From: Phoebastria nigripes
Taxonomy: Eukaryota > Chordata > Aves > Procellariiformes > Diomedeidae
Length of the DNA: 64,000 nucleotides
Direction of reading: 5' to 3'
Assembly (NCBI GenBank): GCA_035582835.1
Contig: JAYKAV010002364.1
Coordinates: forward strand, 1 to 64,000
Notes under the pieces: model-generated
What the model was told of the DNA's origin: nothing
Seen by the model: only the letters and a program-made list of their open reading frames with translations
Databases searched by the model: none
Translations under genes and position numbers: made by a program
Shown here: positions 47,078 through 57,600 of the stretch, piece by piece
Layout of the letters: every line of letters starts with the position of its first letter
Position numbering within the stretch: the stretch's first letter is position 1

Positions 47078-47100
47078 GAAAAGGAGAAAAGAAAAGAGGA
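46727..47100 (+). repeat. (AGAAG)n / (AAAAG)n pentanucleotide satellite tract
   Basis: About 370 bp of pure purine: first AGAAG units (46727-46779), then AAAAG units with AAAGG variants. The long open frame across it (lysine-, glutamate- and arginine-rich) is a by-product of the repeat. The polypurine strand could adopt triplex structures. The tract starts next to a CR1 3' end. Confidence 0.95.
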
Positions 47101-47269
47101 GCAGTTATGACACAGTATCCTCCCTGACTTTAAAATAAAGCAAGGTAACTCAGAACAAGAACTGGAAGTCCAAGCAGACTATGAACAGAAAGCATTGTAG
47201 AACCATCTACTAGTTAGAAGGGAATTGTGAGAGGAAAGTTCAACTTTCAGCAACAACAGGATAAAATAT
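47101..47269. other. Short intron stretch between the satellite and the solo LTR
   Basis: No feature recognised except the left target-site copy AATAT at 47265-47269. Confidence 0.5.
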
Positions 47270-47396
47270 TGTCATGGTTTAACCCCAGCAGGCAGCCAAA
47301 CACCACACAGCCGCTTGCTCACTCCCCCCACGGTGGGATGGGGGAGAGAATCGGAAGGGTAAAAGTGAGAAAACTCGTGGATTGAGATAAAGACAG

Positions 47397-47402
47397 TTTA
47401 AT
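47397..47402 (-). terminator. LTR polyadenylation signal ATTAAA
   Basis: ATTAAA on the minus strand followed by CTGTCTTTATCTCAATCC. The context is shared with the other two LTRs. Confidence 0.5.
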
Positions 47403-47582
47403 AGGCAAAGCAAAAGCCATCCACGCAAGCAAAGCAAAACAAGGAATTCATTCGCTCCTTCTCATCGGCAGGCAGGTGTTCAGCCACCTCCAGGAAAGCA
47501 GGGCTCCATCACGCGTAATGGTTACTTGGGAAGACAAACGCCATCANTCNAAACANNCCCCCTTCCTTCTTCTTCCCCCAGC

Positions 47583-47605
47583 TTTATATGCTGAGCATGA
47601 CGTCA
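47583..47605 (-). promoter_or_regulatory. LTR core promoter: perfect CRE palindrome and TATA box
   Basis: TGACGTCA (47598-47605) is an intact CRE palindrome, followed on the minus strand by TGCTCAGCA and TATAAA (complement of 47583-47588). Of the three LTRs only this one keeps the full CRE with its CpG. Confidence 0.65.
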
Positions 47606-47870
47606 TATGGTACGGAATATCCCTTTGGTCAGTTGGGGTCAGCTGTCCCGGCTGCGTCCCCTCCCAACTCCTTGTGCACCCCCAGCCTCCTCGCTGGTGG
47701 GGTGGTGTGAGAAGCAGAAAAGGCCTTGACTCTGTGTAAGCACTGCTCAGCAGTAACGAAAACATCCCTGTATTATCAACACTGTTTCCAGCACAAATCC
47801 AAAACATAGCCTCATACTCGCTAACTATGAAGAAAATGAACTCTACCCCAGCCAAAACCAGCATAAATAT

Positions 47871-49989
47871 ACAAGAAGCTAAGTTTTAATTTATATAAAA
47901 CCAATGTTCCGCAAGTGTTGGGTATATCATAAACCTCAAGAATAAAATAAAAAAGGAAGAATTTGCTTGTGATTTACTCCACAAAATTATGTCCACAATA
48001 AATTATTACTTCACTCATTTTTACCAAACATAAACTTTTATTTTCCAATGATTATCATAGAGGTAGTAAACAACCCTGTAAATCATGTCTTCTTCTCGAT
48101 CGTGGAGAACTCTCAAACTAATAATCCCTTTCTTTTGTGTAGAGGTCTGGGTTTAAATGTCATCAGGAAACAAACATTCATTACAGCCTCTGCCAAAAAA
48201 TTAANGACAACCATTAGCAAAATAGGATAGAATAAAAGCATGTTGACTGCAGGAAAACAGATATTTTAAAATAACTGTGCAATAAGGGACCTTCAAATGT
48301 GCTTCTAAAGTCACAGATTAATATGACAATAAGATGAAAGACTCCAGAAAAGGAAGGAAAATTCACATTTGAAATAATCAAGACATAATCTAATTGCGTA
48401 CTGTCTACTGTGTGATTGCTTTCTGTGTCAAAGAATCTTTTCTTTCACTGAATGGGATCAGTAAGAGGGATATGGGATCTGGAAGCAGTAACCCAAGGAC
48501 CACCAGCAGTGACCTAATAATCCATAACAATTTTTGGTCCTTCCTGCTACATAAAGAGGGGACTGAGCTACCATCATCTCTACCAGCTTTGAGATTACTC
48601 CTGAACACACTCAGAAAAGAAAGAATTTGGTTCACTACGTAATGCCCGTTTGTACTATCATTCTCTTCCTCACTTAATTCTCCTCTTTCTGCTGTATCTC
48701 GTTGGCCTTGTTTCAACCACAGTATAGTCTAACTAGTCAAGAGGACAGATTTGTTCTGTCACTACGCTGATAGGTCCCTGCAAGCAGAAAAGCAACTTCA
48801 TAAAGCACTATATAGCCCAACAATGGCATGTGTTTGCAGTGATTTGAGTCTCTAACTGGATCAGATGACAATAAGCTATGCTTTTGTTTTTTTCAGCAAT
48901 GAGACNACTGAGAAGCACCAGAGATAGAGAATACATCTTTCATTCTTGTTATTCTTCCCTATTGTGTTTTGCCCATAAATACTAAGATCAGAAACCTACA
49001 AAAGCAGTAATAATTCCTGATCATCGCAGCCAACATTTTCTCTAAAAGGGACAGTTGATACCCTCTTTAATGCTACTTTAATAATTTTTCTTAAAATATT
49101 TTTTTATCTATGGCCAGTGGGAAGGGGATTAAAGCATGTTGTTAAAACCAAAGCCCTGTCTTCCCATGCCACAGTAAAAATAAAACCAGATATATTTAAC
49201 TCTGGCTAAGCCCATGCTGCATCCTCTTCAGAACAATACTACATAGCAGCACACAATTCTAAAGTAAACTGCAATTAAATTAATGTATTTTAAAAGTGGA
49301 AAAGCAAAAGAGATCCAAATGATTATACAGTATACGTAAACAGGGTGAAGTCCAAAGCAATAAAAAATATTTTCACTCGGACTGTTAGGGAGCTAATTTT
49401 ACAACACTCAAGCACCTGTGCCTCAAATTTAAAGGAAGTCTAATGAGAACATATATCGAAAACATTTTCAAAGTTGCCTTAAAAGTAAAGAAACATACAC
49501 AACTGGGAAAAAGCATAAATTGCATAAAAAAATTAACCTGGCTAGAAAGGATGTGAAAGTCCATGTTAAAATACGCATGCTTGCACATACACAGAAAATA
49601 TGAGCAATGACTGCAATTAGTTTAAATCAGAATTATAATAAGCTAATAAGGGCAGAAGATGAATACACTACATTTCAGGGGATCCAGGGAGGTTTTTCTG
49701 CATGTTAGGCATGAAAGAAGTCTAACAGTGAATTTGATCAACTATTATAAGAGAATGTAAAACTGTTAATTATAATAAAGGAAAAGCAGAACCATCAGAT
49801 AAAAATGTCTGTTCTCTACTAGGGAAAAGCTAAATGATAAATTTACAATACACTAGAGAATAATTGTGGTACAGTTTTCTGTTCCAAAATATTAGCTCAT
49901 GAGTACATAAAGCCATAGACACTAATGTTGAGACATTTTTAAACAGCGGGTCCAATAAACTATGCTCAAGCATCTTATAAGAGCTCTGG
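47871..49989. other. ADCY2 intron sequence, no gene seen
   Basis: AT-rich intron with short chance ORFs. Nothing recognised. Confidence 0.45.
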
Positions 49990-50480
49990 ATTATGTATGT
50001 TGATTTTCAGTATCTCCCAAATACTAGGATAGTTCCAGAGAACTGGAGGCAAATTGGATTGGTAAATGGTAAATATAAGAAATGAAAAACAGCAAATAAA
50101 TGGTCAATTTTTATACTGACGGGGCTGTGTTGGAGGACTCAGAGGATTTATTCAATGTCTTCCTAAATGTTTTGTAAAAAGAAGCGGAATAGTGATGTGA
50201 CAACGTTTGATGCATTTTTAATATTATTCAGGGTATTCAAAAGCAACAATACATGGGAGAAGTTGCAGAAGTGATTCACACTACTGTGACTGGGCCATAA
50301 AATAGCAGATGAGATCCAACATTGATAAATGCAAAATAGCAGGCATGGGGAAAACAACTTTAACTGAACATTTACAAAAGCAGGCCTCACCTTAGTTACT
50401 ACAACCTCAGAAAAAGATACAGGAGTCACTGTGAGCAGATCTTTGACTAACTGAATGGTAGCAGTCCAGGTTCCAGTACC
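49990..50480 (+). mobile_element. Old CR1 LINE fragment
   Basis: Plus-strand blocks in CR1 order: ATAGTTCCAGAGAACTGGAG (fits the PEDWR-type motif) near 50030, GAGATCCAACATTGATAAAT then GCAAAATA near 50310, GCATGGGGAAAACAACTTTA, and TCTTTGACTAACTGAATGGT near 50440. The part between 50100 and 50220 is less clear. Diverged and inactive. Confidence 0.62.
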
Positions 50481-50639
50481 AGTTGAAAAGGTAAATAAAA
50501 GGGCAGCAATTATTAGGAAAAGAATCAAGCATCACAATGACATTGTAGGAGTCCATGGCATGCATATTTCTTGAATAGCTCATGCAATTCTTTTCTTCCC
50601 ATCTTAAAAAANAACAACAACAAAAAAAAATGTTGGTAA

Positions 50640-50980
50640 CATCCCCCTGAGCCTTCTCTTCTCCAGGCTGAACAGCCCCAGCTCTCTCAGCGTTCCTCAA
50701 ATGAAAGGTGTTCCAGTCCCTCAGTCATCTTTGTGGCTCTTCACTGGACTTGTTCCAGTAATTCCATATTTCTCTTGTACTGGGGAACCCAGGACTGGAC
50801 CCAGCACAACAGATGTGNTGTCACCAGTGATGAGTAGCGGGGAAGGATCACCTCCCTCAACCTGCTGGTAAGGCTCTTCCTAGTGTAGCCCAGGCCATGT
50901 TCGCATGACCAGGTCCAGCAAAGTACCACCCAAACCCCTGAGGAAGTCTAGGCCCTGACAGATGTATGCCTCTGACATAC
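50640..50980 (-). mobile_element. CR1 LINE 3' fragment, younger type
   Basis: The minus strand reads, in CR1 order, CTGGACCTGGTCATGCGAAC, GGTTGAGGGAGGTGATCCTT near 50860-50841, GCTGGGTCCAGTCCTGGGTT near 50800, and GGCTGTTCAGCCTGGAGAAG with AGAAGGCTCAGGGGGA near 50680-50650. Similarity stops at about 50640, next to an AAC/A-rich stretch at 50610-50630, so the true 3' tail is missing. Better preserved than the plus-strand copy beside it. Confidence 0.88.
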
Positions 50981-53060
50981 TGACCCACGTGAACTTTGCA
51001 ACCATCAGAGTAGCCTTAACAACACATCGAGAAGCCCTGGAAATCTTCTGTGTTCGTGGTTATCAGAGAACCCACCAAGAGCAATGCTTGAAAGTGAAGA
51101 AGGGAAAAGGAGGGGTCATGGTGAGAAGCAAAAATGTAGTGCAGCTCAGCAGAGTAACTGCAGCTCTGTGTGCTGAGGTGCACAAGATGTTTCAGAGAGC
51201 AAAAAGTACCCAGGATACGGTACCCAGTAACCCAGCGACTTCCCATGGAAGGAGGGCATGCCTCTTCCTGACCTTACCTACTACCACGCAGGAGCATGCA
51301 GATGATAACACTGAGAAGAGTAGCCACTCTCTCTAGAGAGCAGGAGGCTGCCTTTTCTCGGGACATGCAAGGGTCAGCAAAGGACAACACCTCTGGTGAG
51401 CTGACGTTTGCAGTGGCAGGGGTCAGAATGAGGGGAAAATAACCAGAAGGGTGATAAAGAGTCATGGTTGGGGTATATCCGGTAGAAAAAATCAGAATAG
51501 TGAGGAGCTTGAACAAAGGAAACTTGGATTTCCTTTGCACAGATCAATAGTGCACAGATCAATAGTGTCGTTTAACAGCTCAAGACAGAATCTGCTGCAA
51601 AGGAGAGACGTGGTAAATTGAAATGACTGAACAGCATGACTCCACTTACAGAAACCTGATAACCTGAATGGCTGGTTTTTTGCAAATTATGTTTTTCCCT
51701 GAGCATATATTTTTGGGCAAACCAGAGAAGAAACACAAGAAATTGCCAAGGAAAGGAGCCTCTCAATGACTGCCATGACATACTGCAACTGTGTACAGAG
51801 TGGTAATAGCATAATACTAATAGAAAGGAAGGAAACAGATTTCTTCTTTAGGAGAGCTGCCAAAATAACACCTCCTTGGAAAATTTTTATTAATCATAGA
51901 AACAATATGCCTAGAAGTGTATGATGTCAGAAGAGTGGACAAAACTGTGTTAAGGTAATCTAAATTTTGGGGGGAAAAAACAAGGAAAAATTCATAGCAT
52001 TTAATTGTCATGAGGCTAAGACAGGTTCTGCTCTCTCTGAGCACTTACTCATAAATCTGTTTTATTTCCCTGCAACACCTGCCTTTGCCAAAGGTTTTCA
52101 AATCATCTGCTAATACATTCCCAAGGACTTTAATAGAGGGTGAGATTACCACTTCGGTTGTTGCACGGTGCCTTTGGGACCTCAGCCTTTCGTATTGCTC
52201 AGAGCTTTCTATTTGCAATCCTGGCTGTTATGCCAATGGGCCTGCACATGCCAATGCAAACAGTGTTGCTGTGGTGGGTTCTCATGGCAAAGGATTGCCA
52301 CTGGCGTGGGTATCACCTCTTTTTTCCCCTTTTCCCTCTCTTCAGTTGTGATTTTTGGTTTACATTAGGGGACCCAATAATAAGCTTGCAGAGAGCTTAA
52401 CAGCCAAGCAGCATGCAGTACCTGCCCCTGACATAGGCATGCTCCAGTCAGCACTAACAGCATCACGTGCAGGAACAATCATCTGAGAGTTTGAGCAGGT
52501 CCTGAAGAAAACCATACAGTCACCATGGGAAAAGTATTATAGGGACAACCACCCACTGCACTAGAGAGGACAAGGATGCTCGTCTGGGGTGCCCCTGATG
52601 CTTCTCCTCCCAGTTGGCCACTGAGGAGAGTTCGTCTTTTCCCTTCTCTCTCTCCTATTTTGTTTTTGTTTCTTCACCACTAGAGCCAATGCATGCCTTC
52701 AGCTACAAACCCTGCCAATAAATCTTTGTGCATGTGAACTTGTCCCAACATCCTTTACGCAACATTGTCTTCCCCCTCAATTTTTGAAAACCACAAAGTG
52801 ATTTCCAACTTCAGAAAGTGGTCAGGTTTTGGTAGCCACTAAGACTACAACCTTTACATGAACCCTGGGGAGCAACAGTGATAGCGACCTGGATGCTGCT
52901 TCCTTGTCAAGAAAGTACTGATGTTGTGAAAGAGACAGCCCAGGTTTCCTTTCCTCTTTCACTCCAGACAAACCTTTTGGCAGGGCAAAAGGCATAGGTG
53001 TGAAATGCAAAGGTTGAACATTAATGTAGGAATGGACATGTGTACCAAACCTAGTAACAA
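50981..53060. other. ADCY2 intron sequence, no gene seen
   Basis: Includes slightly GC-richer parts at 51000-51400 and 52150-52650. I recognise neither a gene nor a repeat family. Confidence 0.4.
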
Positions 53061-53107
53061 TCATCACCACCACCACCACCACCACCACCACCACCATCAT
53101 CATCATC
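53061..53107 (+). repeat. (CAC)n/(CAT)n trinucleotide microsatellite
   Basis: TCATCACCACCACCACCACC and onward, ending in CAT units. About 15 triplets, nearly pure. Confidence 0.95.
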
Positions 53108-54591
53108 TCTTTTCCAGTTTTGACATGCAAAAATTGCATGTATTTTACTCATAACACTCCCCCAAGCAAAACAAAAAGAGGGAGAGGGTATTCATACTTT
53201 TATTTCCCACTGCCCCATTTTTCAAACAGCCATTTTTAGGAACACTAATCCCTACTAGATTCATGGATACAGATCAAAGCTGTTCATTCTCTTATAGGGA
53301 TTTAATTTCAATTGCAATTCAAGAAAAAGAAGTGGGTAAAATAATTTCACGGTAATTCATAGAAATTCAACCTGTTTTGATAACATAGATAGGCCTTCAC
53401 TTGAGAAGGTCTGTCAGAGGTTTGGCCTTTTTTACATAAAGACTGGAGAGAAGTTACACAGAAATTATATTAAGGCTTGAATTTAACCTGACAGCCAAGC
53501 AGATTCACTATCAGCACAGTCATCCCAAACTTCTCTCATTGCCTGCCTGTGTACTGTTAAAGGTCAAATGCTTTTCTCAGCCCAGAATTTTCACAATGAG
53601 CTTCTTTTCCTCCTAAATCCAACCCTTGTTGTCATAATGCAGCTGGGGTTTTTCTCCAGAGATTTTTGTGGATTTCTTTTGGAATTGTGCGTATAGCGAT
53701 GTGGAAATCAATCAAAAATGATAATATAGATAGTGTCTTTGTTACTGAGAAGTTCTCAGATTAATTTCTCTCACACACACACACAACACACACACTCCAT
53801 TATGGAAATGAAAGATATAATCCTGGTCANTTCAGTATATAAGTAAATAATTATAAACAGATATTACTTTAATGTAACATCTGTATTTAAAACAATATTA
53901 TGTAGAATTTAAAGCAATTTTGCAATAGAGAGCAGCAGTGGAGCATATCCTTAGGCTGGGTGATCTTAATAATCCTGATTTTAAATACAGTGTTCTTCAC
54001 ATTCTAAATATTGTAATTATTTTTATAAAGTGTTTATTGATTTAATGAATAATGTAGGCCCAGATACTCATGGACTAGTGATCTGATTTCATATGCAACT
54101 CTTAATTGTAGCTATCTTCTAATTACAAAGAGATTCATTATGTAGCTGTAGGATTAGTTAAATGTGGTAGACTAAATTAATCCCAGCAGGATGAATATAG
54201 AGAAAAAGTTATTCCAGTCTGTTTTAACAAGCATGGGGTTTCATGTATCACTGCTTTGCAAATATTAAAATTAGTCAACAACTAATTTACATGTTGTTTT
54301 GGAGAAGGTTCCAGCCATTGCTTGCTGAAAAGATTGTGTTATTTTGTTTCACACCTTTCTCTTCACACCTTTCACACCACAAAGCTTTTTCTCCTCAAAA
54401 GTTTTCAGTGGAACAATTTGTGTGGAAGTTTGGATCCCAAAGGAAATAACAGCATACTCAACATCCCAGAAAACATATCACACCTTTCCAGGAATCAAAA
54501 TAGCATCTTTTTACAGTGAAATGTGTCTAGGCAGTGTATACCACATACATCACAGGAAAACAATGAAATGTTTGGCATGTTTCTCCACTTA
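53108..54591. other. ADCY2 intron with CA repeat and possible conserved non-coding stretch
   Basis: A (CA)n tract interrupted once lies at 53771-53796. About 53940-54190 is AT-rich, unrepetitive and full of TAATTA/TAATCC-type motifs (candidate enhancer, see findings). No gene seen. Confidence 0.4.
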
Positions 54592-54660
54592 ATAGAATTG
54601 TAGAGTAATTTAGGTTGGAACGGACGTCTGGAGGTCATCCAGTCCAACCTCGTGGCTGGC
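54592..54660 (-). mobile_element. CR1 LINE 3' end, extremely 5'-truncated
   Basis: ATAGAATTGTAGAGTAATTT then AGGTTGGAACGGACGTCTGG and AGGTCATCCAGTCCAACCT is the complement of the CR1 terminal motif with its ATTCTAT-type tail. Only about 70 bp remain, which is typical of severe 5' truncation. Confidence 0.88.
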
Positions 54661-57600
54661 TTCAAAGACAGATAAAGTTCAGGTTACTTCATATAATGGG
54701 CACAAATCTTGAATTAATTTATTGTTGTCTACTAAAACTGTATGTGCTTTTAAACACTGATGAGTTAATGAAAAGAAAAGCTTTAAACAGAGAAATATAA
54801 CATAAAAACCTGAACTGTTCTTTAATTTTTTTTNCTTATGGTAGAAAATAACATTTGTATTATCAATAACGATGTTCAATTTTGCTACTGAACAGAACAA
54901 GGCAATTCCCCAAAATGAGAGGAATAATTATCATCTCTTTTTTGACATACCCAATCCCAAATCACTATCGAAGCCAGACCTCCAAATCCAGTCAAGTTCC
55001 TGATCTTAGTAGATATGACTGGAAGAAAGTAACTGCCAAAATTAGAAGAGTCACAATGTGTTAAAAATTAAATGGTCACATTCCGTCTAAATTATGCCAC
55101 AGTCTCACTCAAGGGAACTGCACAACTTTGCCCATGAAAAAATAGCTGGAAAATAAAGGCAAGAATTTCCGGATACTGCTGACAGCGCAATGACAAAAGA
55201 GACACTCCAACAGAAGCATGAAATACAAACGTGCTCCTCGCAGTTATTACAACAAATACAGTAGTGATCTTCTCTCTTTTTTTTTGCTGTCGGATTGTTC
55301 ACATGCGCAGAAATAGATGGAAACACACAGATATCCACATTAAGAGATATGGCTAAATGCTACCTCCTAATAAATGTTTGTGGATCATACTATAGAAATC
55401 AATGGAAACCATGCATGGCTTGTAGGAGAAGAATACAGTCATGAGATTATATTCTCAATATATTTCTGAGGAGACTGACCAGCTACAAAGGAGTGCTCTA
55501 TGTCAAATACAGTCACTGCTGACCTGATTTAGTGCTAACAAAATACATGAAAAAAAATGCCATGCACTTCAGAAGCAGCTGGACTTCACACTATCTCCAT
55601 GACAGTTGAAGCGAAAAAATCTATTATTGGAGTCAATTCGAAGGTCCGAGCATTTAAATAAGCCGGAGAAATAAACTAAAGTTTAAACTAAACATAGGTC
55701 TTGCATCCTGCATTTCTTTCCCAGGCAGCCTGTCCAGAGGACTAACACACTACCATCACCAACAAATCTATGCCAATGTATATTCCTACACAAACTAAGC
55801 TGTCTCATGCCTTCTCCCTGAATGGATTCAGCTGCCTGATCAGTGGTACCGAGGAATCTTACAACACCCAGCACGAAGAAAGCTTCATTCAGGTCAGGGG
55901 GAAACGTTTCCTCTGTTTTTCTTTGTGTTTTCTCAGAGGGAAAAAAAAAGGGAACTACTTGGGAGCAACGGGATGTATTTTTGCTTCTACCCATTAGCAT
56001 GCCAACCATCTGCCACTATTGCAGTGGCAGGTTAAAGGTCAGCCATAGCAAAATGACTGATTATCACTGTGTCTAATCTAAACCAGTAAGCCACAGGTAT
56101 TAATTCCACTTAAATGACTGGATAAAGCAAGACTGACAGCTGTAACATACGATATAGCATTTAAAGACTGAAAAGACTATAAACAGAGCATGAACACTGC
56201 CCTGACCGGTGAAGGAGAGTGTTTCAACTCACGTTAGGCTGGCAATTTGTAGGTTAATAATTTAACGCAGCAGTGGGTCTTTCAACAGTCCAGTGAGAGG
56301 GGACTTAATAACTATCTCCGCCATCAGGTAAGGAACAGCTTTATCCAAGTAAGAAAGGAGGAAAGGATGATGATGTGAATCTGAACAGAACCATAGGCCA
56401 GACTGGGTGTAAAGGAAACATACANGTCCAGATCAAATTTCTGTTCCATGAACAAAAACGTAGAGTTTGCGTAAGAACAGGTTTCCTGTGCATAAGAACA
56501 TGATGCCCAGCCACATGATTAGATGGATGCTGCAAACAACCAGACAGAATGAGAGAAGCTTTGGAGTTGATCTAAGGATAACTAAACCTAAGTGTGATCT
56601 CCCTTTACTTGTTGTATCCCATCTAAAAACATTTGCAACTGTGTAGCTTTCTATTTTCCTATTTTGTAAATAAATTACTTATTTTACAATTATTTTAACC
56701 TGGTTTGTGTTATGCGTGATTGGTAGGTAACTGGCAAATACTATCCCTGCCAAAGTGGTAATCCTTAAAAATGAGATACTGAATCACACTCTCACAGTGC
56801 TCAGTACAACACCAGAGAATGAAAAAATAAGTGTCAAGCTAGATAAAATGCTTGGAAACTGGGTCAGCAGGAGTTTGTATGGAAGAGATGTCTTCTGATG
56901 ATAAGCACAGACCAATGACTTTAGAAAACACATGAGCAATGGCTTTACCTCCAAGAGTCTTCCAGCAAGCTTGGAGCACCTACGAAGATAATTCAGTTTA
57001 TTTAATCTGCTCCCTTGCATCAGGAATCATAATTCACATCTGGTTTTTTTTTTCCATTCATGCTAAGGACGTCAATGAAAGCAATATAGCTGCATCAAAA
57101 TGCCAAGCGGGTGACACAGAACAACTAATTCTAATACACTGGATGTTCAAATCCGTTGATAGTTACGTATCTCCAAATTTTACAGATGCTACTATTTTAA
57201 GGTGCAACGCAGCTACATCAGGAACATGATGTAGCAATTGGTAAGCACTGAGGAGACACAGACAGGTTAGATAAATATCATTATCCTCGGTGCTTGAAAT
57301 AAGCCAGCATATGCCAGTATGCCCTAACAGCATCTGAAAGAGATATGTCAGTACTTACCAAGAAGGGGAAGCAGAGAGAAAATCAGGTATCACAAGACTT
57401 CAGCGTTCCCATACTCATAATTCTAAACATTCATAAAAGTACTTCTGAACTCCCATTACAACATCTAATTATACACATCTTACAGACACTGTAATTATTT
57501 CGCCAGTATGACAGGAGAAGTCTGAAACAGAACTCCACAGCTCCGAGATGTAATTTTCTACACTTTGAGATACTAATGGACAAATCTCAGCATTATTCTG

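Larger units (their letters stand above)
47270..47865 (-). mobile_element. Solo LTR of the ERVL-like superfamily with perfect target duplication
   Basis: On the plus strand it begins TGTCATGGTTTAACCCCAGC and ends AGCCAAAACCAGCATA. AATAT directly flanks both sides (47265-47269 and 47866-47870), a 5-bp duplication as expected for ERVL-type integration. Promoter and polyA blocks match the other LTRs, but the R/U5 part between 47401 and 47550 is unrelated to the (GTT)n/(ATT)n part of the others, so it is a different subfamily. Five ambiguous bases sit at 47547-47557. Length 596 bp. Sense to ADCY2. Confidence 0.9.

Noticed and set aside
46605..47138. 177-residue lysine/glutamate/arginine-rich ORF
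   Set aside because: Created by the pentanucleotide repeat, which has no stop codons in this frame.
48394..48716. Pair of opposite-strand ORFs considered as a missing ADCY2 exon
   Set aside because: The translation does not match any part of adenylate cyclase that I know.
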